DNA from: Arenibaculum pallidiluteum
GTDB lineage: Bacteria > Pseudomonadota > Alphaproteobacteria > Azospirillales > Azospirillaceae
Length of the DNA: 64,000 nt
Direction of reading: 5' to 3'
Assembly: GCF_017355985.1 (NCBI RefSeq)
Contig: NZ_JAFIQU010000007.1
Coordinates: 124,001 to 188,000 of the forward strand
The notes under the pieces are model-generated. The model was not told the DNA's origin and made no database searches. It saw nothing but the letters and a program-made list of their open reading frames with translations. Positions 23,098 to 31,891 of this stretch are shown here, piece by piece. Within the stretch, counting starts at the first letter, position 1; each line of letters starts with the position of its first letter. Made by a program: the position numbers and the translations under genes.

Positions 23098-23604
23098 TCA
23101 GGGATCCAGACGCCTCGAGAAACGGAGCCGTTCCCGCTCGTGCCCGGCGGCGTGCAGGCACGGGATCAGCCAGCTTCCGACGCCCGGGACCGCGGCGCAG
23201 GCCTCGGGCAGCAGCGTCTCGATGGTGCTGCAGTTGAGCCGGCGCGCCGTCCGCTCCATCGCGCGCAGCAGCTCCTCGGCCGCCGCGGCGGGATCGAAGA
23301 GGTCGAGCACGACGAGGTTCTCGGCGTGCAGGGTCCGGCCGTTGAGGAGCGTCGCGGCGCAGCGATAGGTGAAGAGGCCGTGGATGTAGCCGCGGCCGTT
23401 CTGGACCGTCATGATCCCCCGACCCGCCTCGTCCCCCGAGCAGGCGTCGTCGTCCAGCGTCGCCGCAGCGAAGCCGCGCCAGCTGTCCAGGCCGAGATCC
23501 GGCGCGATCGTCCTGATCACCGGGAAGGCCTGGTCGACCTGCGCTGGCTTCAGGGTCTTCGCGACGTAGGCACGGAACTGGGCGCCGATCATGGTGCCGG
23601 CCAT
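23098..23604 (-). CDS. Hypothetical protein, 168 aa, divergent from ccoN
   Basis: Not recognised. It looks like a globular cytoplasmic protein ([60 protein letters not shown]). Overall layout hints at a GNAT-like fold but no acetyl-CoA loop is present, so I leave it unassigned. ATG 23604 is preceded on the minus strand by GGAGGAC. Its start lies 59 bases from the FNR-like box, so an FNR-type regulator could act on both genes. Confidence 0.6.
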   Translation of the reverse strand: MAGTMIGAQFRAYVAKTLKPAQVDQAFPVIRTIAPDLGLDSWRGFAAATLDDDACSGDEAGRGIMTVQNGRGYIHGLFTYRCAATLLNGRTLHAENLVVLDLFDPAAAAEELLRAMERTARRLNCSTIETLLPEACAAVPGVGSWLIPCLHAAGHERERLRFSRRLDP

Positions 23605-23663
23605 CGGGTCCTCCCCTCCCAAGAGCATTGCGGGACCTTGAACCGGTCCGGGCCCCGAGGGCC

Positions 23664-23677
23664 TTGACGCAGATCAA
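23664..23677. promoter_or_regulatory. FNR/FixK-type box upstream of ccoN
   Basis: TTGAC-GCAG-ATCAA matches the TTGAT-N4-ATCAA consensus at nine of ten arm positions. It lies about 120 bases before the ccoN start, which leaves room for an activated class II promoter with its start site near 23712. The FNR-type regulator encoded at 31892 is the obvious candidate to bind it. Confidence 0.8.
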
Positions 23678-23795
23678 TGCCACTCCGCGCACGACGCGGC
23701 ATGAGTCCGCTCGTGCTGACGGTCCTGGCCGGCAGCGATTGGACTGCGCGGGATTGATCGGTGGCCTGGACCGCCCGCGCCAACGGGAGAAGGAC

Positions 23796-25304
23796 ATGAC
23801 AGCAGCGACCCTGTCCCACGGCGGCGCAGGCGCCGGACAGAGCGCCGGCCAGGCGCTCGGAACCACTGAAATCGCCTATCACGAGGCGGTGGTGCGGCAC
23901 TTCACGCTCGCCACGGTCTTCTGGGGCATCGTCGGCTTCGCGGCCGGCCTCTTCATCGCCCTCCAACTCGCCTTCCCGGCGCTGAACCTCGGGATCGAGT
24001 ATTTCGGCTTCGGGCGCCTGCGCCCGCTGCACACCTCGGCGGTGATCTTCGCCTTCGGCGGAAACGCGCTGTTCGCAACCTCGCTCTACGTGGTGCAGCG
24101 GACCTGCCGCGCCCCGCTCTTCGGCGGCGAGGCCATGGGCGCCTTCCTGTTCTGGGGCTACCAGATCTTCATCGTGCTGGCGGCGACCGGCTACGTCTTC
24201 GGCATCACCCAGGGCAAGGAATACGCCGAGCCCGAGTGGTACGTGGACCTTTGGCTGACGGTGGTCTGGGTCGGCTACCTCGTGGTCTATGTCGGCACGA
24301 TCATGCGCCGCCACGAGCCGCACATCTACGTGGCGAACTGGTTCTTCCTCGCCATGATCCTGACCGTGGCGATGCTCCACATCGTCAACAACCTGAACGT
24401 CCCGGTCTCGCTCTTCGGCGCGCACAGCTACCCGGTCTTCGCCGGCGTGCAGGGCGCGATGGTCCAGTGGTGGTACGGGCACAACGCGGTGGGCTTCTTC
24501 CTGACCGCGGGCTTCCTGGGCATCATGTACTACTTCGTGCCCAAGCAGGCCGGCCGGCCGGTCTATTCGTACCGGCTGTCGATCATCCACTTCTGGGCGC
24601 TGATCTTCCTCTACATCTGGGCGGGCCCGCACCACCTGCACTACACGTCGCTGCCGGACTGGGCGCAGACGCTCGGCATGACCTTCTCGGTGATGCTGTG
24701 GATGCCGTCCTGGGGCGGGATGATCAACGGGATCATGACCCTGTCGGGGGCCTGGGACAAGCTGCGCACCGACCCGGTCCTGCGCTTCCTCGTCACCTCC
24801 GTCGCCTTCTACGGCATGAGCACCTTCGAGGGCCCCGTGATGTCGATCAAGGCGGTGAACGCCCTGTCACACTACACGGACTGGACCATCGGCCACGTCC
24901 ATTCGGGCGCGCTGGGCTGGGTCGCCTTCGTCACCTTCGGCGCCGTCTACTTCCTGGTCCCGACGCTGTGGAAGCGCGAGCGGCTCTACTCGCTGCGCCT
25001 CGTCTCAGTCCACTTCTGGATCTCGACGCTCGGCATCGTCCTCTACATCACCGCGATGTGGATCTCCGGCGTGATGCAGGGCCTGATGTGGCGCGCCTAC
25101 GACAACCTCGGCTTCCTCCAGTACTCCTTCGTCGAGACGGTCGAAGCCATGCATCCCTTCTACGTGATCCGCGCGATGGGCGGCCTGCTGTTCCTGATCG
25201 GCGCGCTGGTGATGGCCTACAACCTGGTTCGCACCATACGGGGCGATCTCCGGGTCGAGCAGCCCTACACCGCCGTCCGCACCGCCGTCGCGGCCGCACG
25301 CTGA
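23796..25304 (+). CDS. ccoN: Cytochrome cbb3 oxidase catalytic subunit I
   Basis: A 502-residue haem-copper oxidase subunit with about 12 membrane helices. Expected ligands are in place: His79 for low-spin haem b (RPLHTSAV), His229 in [10 protein letters not shown] and His279/His280 (PHHLH) for CuB, and His367/His369 in [10 protein letters not shown] for the haems. FEGPVMSIK near residue 350 holds the conserved glutamate. This subunit reduces O2 to water with high affinity and pumps protons. The ATG follows GGGAGAAGGAC. First gene of ccoNOQP, under the FNR-type box. Confidence 0.97.
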   Translation: MTAATLSHGGAGAGQSAGQALGTTEIAYHEAVVRHFTLATVFWGIVGFAAGLFIALQLAFPALNLGIEYFGFGRLRPLHTSAVIFAFGGNALFATSLYVVQRTCRAPLFGGEAMGAFLFWGYQIFIVLAATGYVFGITQGKEYAEPEWYVDLWLTVVWVGYLVVYVGTIMRRHEPHIYVANWFFLAMILTVAMLHIVNNLNVPVSLFGAHSYPVFAGVQGAMVQWWYGHNAVGFFLTAGFLGIMYYFVPKQAGRPVYSYRLSIIHFWALIFLYIWAGPHHLHYTSLPDWAQTLGMTFSVMLWMPSWGGMINGIMTLSGAWDKLRTDPVLRFLVTSVAFYGMSTFEGPVMSIKAVNALSHYTDWTIGHVHSGALGWVAFVTFGAVYFLVPTLWKRERLYSLRLVSVHFWISTLGIVLYITAMWISGVMQGLMWRAYDNLGFLQYSFVETVEAMHPFYVIRAMGGLLFLIGALVMAYNLVRTIRGDLRVEQPYTAVRTAVAAAR

Positions 25305-25320
25305 ACCCGGAGTGAGCAAG

Positions 25321-26064
25321 ATGGCTACCGAGAAGACACCCCTGTTCAGTCACGCGCGGATCGAGCGCAACGTCATCCTGCTGGCGGTGCTGACGCTGCT
25401 GACGGTCTCGATCGGCGGGCTGGTGCAGATCATCCCGCTCTTCACGATCGAATCCACGATCGAGCGCGTGGAGGGCATGCGGCCCTACACGCCGCTCGAG
25501 CAGGCTGGCCGAAACATCTATGTCCGCGAGGGCTGCTACAACTGCCACAGCCAGCAGGTCCGTCCCTTCCGGGACGAGGTCGAGCGCTACGGGCACTACA
25601 GCCTCGCCGCCGAGAGCATGTTCGACCGGCCGTTCCAGTGGAGCTCCAAGCGCACCGGCCCGGACCTCGCGCGGGTGGGCGGCAAGTACTCCAACGACTG
25701 GCACGTCGCCCATCTGAACGAGCCGCGCGCGCTCGTCCCGGAATCGATCATGCCCTCCTACGCCTTCCTGAACCGGCCCCTGAAGGCCGCGGATATCGGC
25801 GAGCACCTGAAGACGCTCAGGGTGGTGGGCGTGCCCTACACCGACGAGCAGATCGCCAATGCCATGAAGGACCTGGAGGCGCAGGCCAATCCGGACTCGG
25901 CCGGCGCGGCCGACGTCGCGGCGCGCTACCCGAAGGCGGTTGTCGCCAACTTCGACGGCAACCCCAAGGTCGTGACCGAGATGGACGCTCTGGTCGCCTA
26001 CCTGCAGATGATGGGCACGCTGGTGGACTTCACCCGCTTCCAGCCCTCCGACCTCCGGCAATAG
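25321..26064 (+). CDS. ccoO: Cytochrome cbb3 oxidase monohaem subunit II
   Basis: A 247-residue membrane-anchored cytochrome c. The N-terminal anchor ([20 protein letters not shown]) precedes the haem site CYNCH (Cys72, Cys75, His76) in [16 protein letters not shown]. The axial Met is in [11 protein letters not shown]. It receives electrons from CcoP or soluble cytochromes and passes them to CcoN. ATG 25321 is preferred because GGAG sits eight bases upstream; GTG at 25312 would put the ribosome site too close. Confidence 0.96.
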   Translation: MATEKTPLFSHARIERNVILLAVLTLLTVSIGGLVQIIPLFTIESTIERVEGMRPYTPLEQAGRNIYVREGCYNCHSQQVRPFRDEVERYGHYSLAAESMFDRPFQWSSKRTGPDLARVGGKYSNDWHVAHLNEPRALVPESIMPSYAFLNRPLKAADIGEHLKTLRVVGVPYTDEQIANAMKDLEAQANPDSAGAADVAARYPKAVVANFDGNPKVVTEMDALVAYLQMMGTLVDFTRFQPSDLRQ

Positions 26065-26074
26065 GGGCACAGCC

Positions 26075-26227
26075 ATGGAAGCCGATATGATCCTGCCCGT
26101 CCTGCGCTCGCTCTGGGTGCTCTGGATGATGGCGCTCTTCACCGGGATCCTGTTCTGGGCTCTGCGCCCGGCCAACCGGAGCCGCTTCGAGACCGCCGCC
26201 GCGATCCCCCTCAGGGACGAGGAGTGA
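26075..26227 (+). CDS. ccoQ: Cytochrome cbb3 oxidase small subunit CcoQ
   Basis: A 50-residue protein that is easy to miss because of its size. It has one membrane helix (LWVLWMMALFTGILFWALRP) and a short acidic tail ending RDEE. Position between ccoO and ccoP, ten bases after the ccoO stop and seven bases before ccoP, together with size, identifies it. CcoQ stabilises the assembled oxidase, especially under oxygen. Confidence 0.93.
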   Translation: MEADMILPVLRSLWVLWMMALFTGILFWALRPANRSRFETAAAIPLRDEE

Positions 26228-26234
26228 CGAGGTC

Positions 26235-27107
26235 ATGCCGACCAAGATCGAAAAGGACGCCATCACCGGCGTCGAAACCACCGGCCACGAGTGGGACGGG
26301 ATCCGGGAGCTGAACAATCCGCTCCCGAAATGGTGGCTCTACGTGTTCTACGCGACCATCGTCTGGTCGCTGGGCTACTGGGTGCTCTACCCGTCGATCC
26401 CGACGGGGAAGGGCCATACGGACGGCCTGCTGGCCTACAACTCCCGCGAGGACGTCGCCCGCGACATCAGCCGGGCGCGCGAGGCGCAGTCGGCCTACCG
26501 GGCGCGGATCGAGAACGCCTCCTATACGGAGATCATGGACGATCCCGACCTGCTGAACTTCGCCATCACCGGCGGCCGCTTCGCCTTCGCGGAGAACTGC
26601 GCGGCGTGCCATGCCGCGGGCGGCGCGGGCCAGAAGGGCTACCCGGCGCTGGCGGACGACGACTGGCTGTGGGGCGGCAAGGCCGAGGAGATCGCCTTCA
26701 CGATCCAGCACGGCATCCGCTCGACCTCGCCGGACACGCGGATGGGCGACATGCCGCGCTTCGGCGTCGACGGCATGCTGACCCGGGCGCAGATCAACGA
26801 CGTGGTCGAATACGTCATGGGCCTCGGCAACCGCGCGACGGACGCTGCGGCGGCCGGGCGCGGCGAGACGGTCTTCGCCGAGAACTGCGCGTCCTGCCAC
26901 GGCGAGAAGGGCGAGGGGAACCGCGAGCTCGGCGCCCCGCGCCTGGCCGACAACATCTGGCTCTACGGCGCCAGCAAGGCGACGCTGGTGGAGACCGTGA
27001 ACGGTGGCCGCGCCGGCGTGATGCCGACCTGGGCCGGCCGTCTGGACCCGGTGGCGATCAAGCAGCTCGCGGTCTACGTCCACACCCTGGGCGGCGGCGA
27101 GAAGTGA
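26235..27107 (+). CDS. ccoP: Cytochrome cbb3 oxidase dihaem subunit III
   Basis: A 290-residue protein. The N-terminus is typical of CcoP (VETTGHEWDGIRELNNPLPK), followed by one membrane helix (WWLYVFYATIVWSLGYWVLY). Two cytochrome c domains follow, with CAACH at 122-126 and CASCH at 218-222. The axial methionines are in RMGDMPRFG and GVMPTWAG. It brings electrons from soluble cytochrome c to CcoO and CcoN. Last gene of the first cco operon, followed at once by a 20-bp perfect stem-loop. Confidence 0.97.
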   Translation: MPTKIEKDAITGVETTGHEWDGIRELNNPLPKWWLYVFYATIVWSLGYWVLYPSIPTGKGHTDGLLAYNSREDVARDISRAREAQSAYRARIENASYTEIMDDPDLLNFAITGGRFAFAENCAACHAAGGAGQKGYPALADDDWLWGGKAEEIAFTIQHGIRSTSPDTRMGDMPRFGVDGMLTRAQINDVVEYVMGLGNRATDAAAAGRGETVFAENCASCHGEKGEGNRELGAPRLADNIWLYGASKATLVETVNGGRAGVMPTWAGRLDPVAIKQLAVYVHTLGGGEK

Positions 27108-27110
27108 GCG

Positions 27111-27153
27111 TCAGGGCCGGCCCGGGTCCGCATCGGACCCGGGCCGGCCCTGA
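27111..27153 (+). terminator. 20-bp perfect stem-loop after ccoP
   Basis: TCAGGGCCGGCCCGGGTCCG pairs perfectly with its complement around a 3-base loop (CAT), starting three bases after the ccoP stop. There is no T-run. It probably ends or shields the ccoNOQP transcript before the second FNR-like box. Confidence 0.65.
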
Positions 27154-27229
27154 GTCGCCGACAGCGTCGCGCCAGGCAGAAGGTCAGGCGCGGCGGCCTG
27201 CCGCAGCGGCAGGCTGACACATCCGGAAC

Positions 27230-27243
27230 TTGATCTGGCTCAA
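27230..27243. promoter_or_regulatory. FNR/FixK-type box upstream of ccoG
   Basis: TTGAT-CTGG-CTCAA has a perfect left half and a right half with one mismatch to ATCAA. It lies 62 bases before the ccoG ATG, the expected spacing for a class II FNR-activated promoter. It suggests that ccoGHIS and fnr respond to low oxygen together with ccoNOQP. Confidence 0.7.
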
Positions 27244-27305
27244 GGTATCCTGCTTCCGGTGGGGCGAGGCTGAGGCCACCCGCCAGCGAGCGAAGCGGCG
27301 ACGTC

Positions 27306-28765
27306 ATGAGCACCACGATCGGCGACAAGGCGGGACCGCCGGAGCGGCGATCCCTCTTCAAGACCCGCGAGAAGGTCTATCCGAAGGCGGTCTCGGGGCG
27401 CTTCCGGCGCCTGAAATGGGCGGCGCTGCTGGTCCTGCTCGGCCTCTACTACGTGGTTCCCTGGATCCGATGGGACCGCGGACCGGGCGCGCCGGACCAG
27501 GCCGTCCTGATCGACATGGCGGGCCGGCGGGCCTATTTCTTCTCCATCGAGATCTGGCCTCAGGAGGTCTCCTACCTCACGGGGCTGCTGGTCCTGGGCG
27601 CCGTCGGCCTGTTCCTGGTGACCGCGCTGTTCGGCCGGCTGTGGTGCGGCTACGCCTGCCCGCAGACGGTGTGGACCGACCTCTACATGTGGGTCGAGCG
27701 CCTGATCGAGGGCGACCGGGCCGAGCGCATCCGCCGCGACCGCTCGGGACCGAGCCTCGGGAAGGCCGGGCGCAAGCTCGCCAAGCACGCCGCCTGGCTG
27801 CTGATCGCGCTCGCCACCGGCGGCGCCTGGATCATGTACTTCAACGACGCGCCGACCCTGCTGCGCGATGCGGCGCGGCTGGAGCTCTCGGCCGGCGTCG
27901 CCTTCTTCATCGGCCTCTTCACCCTCAGCACCTACCTGCTGGCCGGCTGGGCGCGCGAGCAGGTCTGCACCTACATGTGCCCGTGGCCGCGCTTCCAGGC
28001 CGCCATGCTGGACGAGCACAGCCTGGTCGTGACCTACGAGGCCTGGCGCGGCGAGGGTCGCGGCCCCGTGCGCAAGAACGAGGGCTGGGACGACCGGCGC
28101 GCACGCAGCGGTGGCGACTGCATCGACTGCAGGGCCTGCGTTCATGTCTCCCCACCGGCATCGACATCCGGGACGGCCAGCAGCTCGAATGCATCGGCTG
28201 CGGCCTGTGCGCAGACGCCTGCGACGACATCATGGGGCGCATCGGCCGGCCCCTCGGCCTCGTCCGCTTCGACACGTACGAGAACCAGGTCGCGCGCTCC
28301 TGCGGGGCGGCGCCGCGCTACCGGCTGGTGCGGCCGCGCACGATCGTCTACGCGCTGGTCCTGCTGGTCGTCGCCAGCGTGATGCTGGGCACGCTGGCCC
28401 TGCGCCCCCGGATCGAGGTCAACGTGCTGCGCGACCGCGCGCCGCTTTTCGTCGAGCTCTCGGACGGATCCGTGCGCAACGCCTACACGCTGAAGATCCT
28501 GAACATGGCGCGCGAGCCGCGGGAGTATTCCGTGCAGGTCGAGGGGCTGCCGGGCGCCCGCCTGTCCCTGGCCGGGCGCGAGGAAGCCCGGGACGTGCTG
28601 GTCCTGGCGGCGCGGCCTGACGCGGTCTCGACCAGCCGGGTCACCCTGACCGTGCCGCGCGCCGCCCTGCGCGCCGCCTCGACCCCCGTAGTATTCCGTA
28701 TTGTGAGCGCGGACACGGGAGAACAAGTTAGCCACGACAGCGTATTCCTCGGCCCCGGCAGATGA
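27306..28765 (+). pseudogene. ccoG: ccoG (FixG-like) cbb3 assembly ferredoxin, apparent frameshift
   Basis: The protein begins normally with membrane helices and the conserved FGRLWCGYACPQTVWTDLYM and REQVCTYMCPWPRFQAAMLD. The ferredoxin region begins CIDCRACVHV in the first frame, but its continuation (PTGIDIRDGQQLECIGCGLC) is in the -1 frame. Adding one base between 28149 and 28150 restores VCPTGIDI and gives a full-length CcoG of about 487 residues. As read, translation fails inside the first 4Fe-4S motif. CcoG is a Cu(II) reductase that helps copper delivery to CcoN. The gene is otherwise intact and its end overlaps ccoH (ATGA), so a sequence error is as likely as true inactivation. Confidence 0.85.
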
Positions 28766-29292
28766 GCAGCGGCATGGCCTTCGAGCAGACGATCGGTACG
28801 GCGAAGCAGGCGCGCCCGCGAGGCTGGTGGATTCCCTACGTTTTCGTGGGCGGCTTCCTGCTGGTGATCGCGGTGAACGCGGCGATGATCACCATCGCCC
28901 TGAAGACCTGGGGCGGGCTCGAGACCGAGAACCACTACCTCAAGGGCGTCGCCTTCAACCGCGCGCTCGAGGGCGTGCACGAGCAGGAGCGCCGCGGCTG
29001 GCACGTCGAGTTCCGCTCCGAGGCGCCGGGCGGCGGGATCGCGCGCGTCGTCTTCTCGCTGGCCGATGCCGCCGGCGCGCCCCTGACCGGGGCTGCGGTG
29101 CGCGTCGAGATGATGCGCCCGACCTCGCAGGGATACGATTTCACGGCCATGCTGGCCGAGACCGCGCCCGGCCGGTACGCCGCCGACGTGAAGACGCCGC
29201 TGCCGGGGCAGTGGGATCTGCGCGTGGTCGCCGAGCATCCCCGCGGCGGCTGGCAGCAGCCGCAGCGCACGCGCCTGATCGTCCGGGACTGA
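28762..29292 (+). CDS. ccoH: FixH-family cbb3 assembly protein
   Basis: A 176-residue protein with one N-terminal membrane helix (WWIPYVFVGGFLLVIAVNAA) and a periplasmic domain that ends the FixH pattern: LETENHYLKGVAFNRALEGV, later AETAPGRYAADVKTPLPGQW. CcoH supports cbb3 assembly. Its ATG overlaps the ccoG stop, and ccoI begins three bases after its stop, as in the canonical ccoGHIS order. Confidence 0.93.
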   Translation: MSSGMAFEQTIGTAKQARPRGWWIPYVFVGGFLLVIAVNAAMITIALKTWGGLETENHYLKGVAFNRALEGVHEQERRGWHVEFRSEAPGGGIARVVFSLADAAGAPLTGAAVRVEMMRPTSQGYDFTAMLAETAPGRYAADVKTPLPGQWDLRVVAEHPRGGWQQPQRTRLIVRD

Positions 29293-29295
29293 GCC

Positions 29296-31788
29296 ATGGC
29301 CGATTGCCTTCATTGCGGGCAGCCCGTCGGCGAGGCTGCGGGCGCCGCCGCCCGGCCTGATGCCGCGGCTGGCGATCCCTCTGGCGGCTCCTTCTGCTGC
29401 GCGGGCTGCGCCGCCGCCTACGAGATGCTGCAGGGGCTGGGGCTCGGGACCTATTACGAGCGCCGCTCGCTGGACCCCGAGGCGCGGCCTCCGCGCCCGG
29501 ACGAGGAGGCCGGCGCGGCCGACTTCTCCGCCCATGCGCGGCCGCGCGCCGACGGCATGACCGAGCTCCACCTGATGGTGGACGGGCTGCAATGCGCGGC
29601 CTGCGTCTGGCTGATCGAGACGGTCTTGCGCAGGCAGCCGGGCGTGGTCCATGCGCGGCTGAACATGACGACGCGGCGCCTGCACCTGGCCTGGAACCCC
29701 GCGCAGGGCGACGGCAACGCGGCCGTGGCCGCCGTGCTGCGCCTGGGCTACCGGCTGGTGCCGTTCGATCCCGAGAAGCTCGGCCAGGCCGAGGCGCAGG
29801 AGGAGCGCAGGCTGTTGCGCGCCATGGCGGTCGCGGGCTTCGGGTCGGCCAACGTGATGCTGCTGTCGGTCGCCGTCTGGGCCGGCCATGCCCAGGGCAT
29901 GGGCCCCGCAACGCGCGACCTCATGCACTGGGTCTCGGCGCTGATCACCATGCCGGCAATCCTCTTCGCCGCGCTGCCCTTCGCCAAGTCCGCCTGGGCG
30001 GCGCTGCGCCGGGGCCGCTCCAACATGGACGTGCCGATCACCATCGGCGTCACGCTGGCGACGGCCATGAGCCTGGCCGAGACCATCCGCAGCGGCGAGC
30101 ACGCCTATTTCGACGGCGCCGTGATGCTGCTGTTCTTCCTGCTGATCGGGCGCTACCTGGACCTGCGGGCCCGCGGGCGGGCGCGCTCGGCGGCCGAGCA
30201 CCTCCTGTCGCTGAACGCCGCCGCGGTGACGGTGGTCGAGGCCGACGGCACGCTGCGCGTCCTGCCGCCCGACCGAGTCGCCCCCGGAATGACCGTGCTG
30301 GTCGCGGCCGGGCAGCGCGTGCCCGTCGACGGACGCATCGCCGACGGCGTCTCGGACCTGGACGCGGGACTGATCACCGGCGAGACCGTGCCCGCCGCGG
30401 TCCGCCCGGGCGATGCCGTCTTCGCCGGCATGACCAACCTGACCGCCGCCCTGCGCCTGACCGTGACGGCGGTCGGCGAGGGCACGCTTCTGGCCGAGAT
30501 CGTCCGCATGATGGAGGTCTCGGAGCAGGGGCGGGCGCGCTATGTGGCGCTGGCCGACCGCGTCTCGCGCGCCTATGCGCCGGTGGTGCACCTGGCGGCG
30601 CTCGGCACCTTCCTGGCCTGGGTGCTCGGCGCCGGGCTCGCATGGCAGCCGGCGCTGCTGATCGCGGTCACCGTGCTGATCATCACCTGCCCCTGCGCCC
30701 TGGCGCTGGCCGTGCCGGTGGTCCAGGTCGTGGCCTCGGGCCGGCTGATGCGCCGCGGCGTCCTGCTGAAGACCGCGACCGCCCTGGAGCGCCTGGCCCG
30801 CATCGATACCGTCGTCTTCGACAAGACCGGGACCCTGACCGAGGGCCGGCCCGAGCTGGCCGGCGCCCCGCCCGGTGCCGGGGCGCTGCGCGAGGCCGCC
30901 AGCCTCGCCGGCGCCAGCCGCCACCCGCTGGCCCGCGCCCTGGCGCGCGCCGCGGGGCCGGTGCCGGTCGCCGCCGGCGTGCGCGAGACCCCCGGCGCCG
31001 GCCTGTCGCTGGACACGCCCGCGGGCGAGATCCGCCTGGGCAGCGCCGCCTTCACCGGCGTGCCCGCGGAGCTCGCATCCGACGCCGCGGGCCCCGAGCT
31101 CTGGCTCGCCCGGCCGGGCGCCGCCCCGGTCCGCTTCGGCTTCACCGACGTGCTGCGCCCGGATGCCGGGGCGGTCGTCGCGGCCCTGAAGGCGCGCGGC
31201 CTGCGCATCCACCTGCTGTCGGGCGACCGTCCGGCCGCGGTGGCCGCGGCCGCGGGGGCGCTGGGCATCGAGGATTGGCGCGCGGCCTGCAAGCCCGCCG
31301 ACAAGGCGGCCTTCCTCGAGGCGCTGCGCGCCGAGGGGCGGCAGGTCCTGATGGTCGGCGACGGGCTGAACGACGCCCCCGCCCTGGCCGCTGCCGACGT
31401 CTCCATGTCGCCGGCGACGGCGGTGGACGTCAGCCAGACGGCGGCCGACGTGGTCTTCCAGGGCCGGCTGCTCGGCCCCGTCGCCGAGACGCTGGAGACC
31501 GCCCGCCGGGCCGACCGGCTGGTGCGGCAGAACTTCGGCCTCGCGCTGGCCTACAACGTCTTCACGGTGCCCCTGGCCATGGCCGGCCTGGTGACGCCGC
31601 TGATCGCCGCGCTCGCCATGTCCGGCTCCTCGCTGGTGGTGATCGGCAACGCCCTGCGCCTCGCACGGCGCGGGAATCCCAAGGACGACGCCCATGGACG
31701 TGCTGCTCTATCTGATCCCGGTCGCCCTGTCGCTCGGCCTCATGGGCCTGGGCGCCTTCCTCTGGGCGCTGAGGTCCGGCCAGTTTGA
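29296..31788 (+). CDS. ccoI: Copper-transporting P1B-type ATPase for cbb3 assembly
   Basis: An 830-residue P-type ATPase. An N-terminal cysteine zone (CLHCGQPV, later FCCAGCAAAY) precedes a metal-binding domain with GLQCAACVWLIE. Eight membrane helices include the Cu-selective CPC motif at 465-467 (ITCPCALALAV). The phosphorylation site is DKTGTLTEGRPE (Asp509) and the hinge motif GDGLNDAPAL. It exports copper to the periplasm for CcoN. Unusually, its last 31 codons overlap ccoS by 95 bases; residues after LRLARRGNPK look non-homologous, as if an earlier stop was lost. Confidence 0.95.
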   Translation: MADCLHCGQPVGEAAGAAARPDAAAGDPSGGSFCCAGCAAAYEMLQGLGLGTYYERRSLDPEARPPRPDEEAGAADFSAHARPRADGMTELHLMVDGLQCAACVWLIETVLRRQPGVVHARLNMTTRRLHLAWNPAQGDGNAAVAAVLRLGYRLVPFDPEKLGQAEAQEERRLLRAMAVAGFGSANVMLLSVAVWAGHAQGMGPATRDLMHWVSALITMPAILFAALPFAKSAWAALRRGRSNMDVPITIGVTLATAMSLAETIRSGEHAYFDGAVMLLFFLLIGRYLDLRARGRARSAAEHLLSLNAAAVTVVEADGTLRVLPPDRVAPGMTVLVAAGQRVPVDGRIADGVSDLDAGLITGETVPAAVRPGDAVFAGMTNLTAALRLTVTAVGEGTLLAEIVRMMEVSEQGRARYVALADRVSRAYAPVVHLAALGTFLAWVLGAGLAWQPALLIAVTVLIITCPCALALAVPVVQVVASGRLMRRGVLLKTATALERLARIDTVVFDKTGTLTEGRPELAGAPPGAGALREAASLAGASRHPLARALARAAGPVPVAAGVRETPGAGLSLDTPAGEIRLGSAAFTGVPAELASDAAGPELWLARPGAAPVRFGFTDVLRPDAGAVVAALKARGLRIHLLSGDRPAAVAAAAGALGIEDWRAACKPADKAAFLEALRAEGRQVLMVGDGLNDAPALAAADVSMSPATAVDVSQTAADVVFQGRLLGPVAETLETARRADRLVRQNFGLALAYNVFTVPLAMAGLVTPLIAALAMSGSSLVVIGNALRLARRGNPKDDAHGRAALSDPGRPVARPHGPGRLPLGAEVRPV

Positions 31789-31888
31789 GGATCTCGACGG
31801 GGCGGCCCACCGCATCCTGTTCGAGGAGGACGAGGTCGCGCCGCGCGGAACGCCGGCGCGCCCCGGCGGCCCCGCGCGTCGGCCCTGA
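31694..31888 (+). CDS. ccoS: cbb3 oxidase maturation protein CcoS
   Basis: A 64-residue protein with one membrane helix (LIPVALSLGLMGLGAFLWAL) then RSGQFEDLDGAAHRILFEED, the CcoS signature. CcoS is needed for cofactor insertion into the oxidase. It starts inside the 3' end of ccoI and ends three bases before fnr. The Pro/Arg-rich C-terminal tail (APRGTPARPGGPARRP) is longer than the core. Confidence 0.93.
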   Translation: MDVLLYLIPVALSLGLMGLGAFLWALRSGQFEDLDGAAHRILFEEDEVAPRGTPARPGGPARRP

Positions 31889-31891
31889 GCC

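Noticed and set aside
28483-31695. Minus-strand open frame of over 1000 codons opposite ccoI and ccoH
   Set aside because: It is the shadow of real cco genes in GC-rich DNA; its translation is rich in Gln/Arg/His/Gly with no domain.
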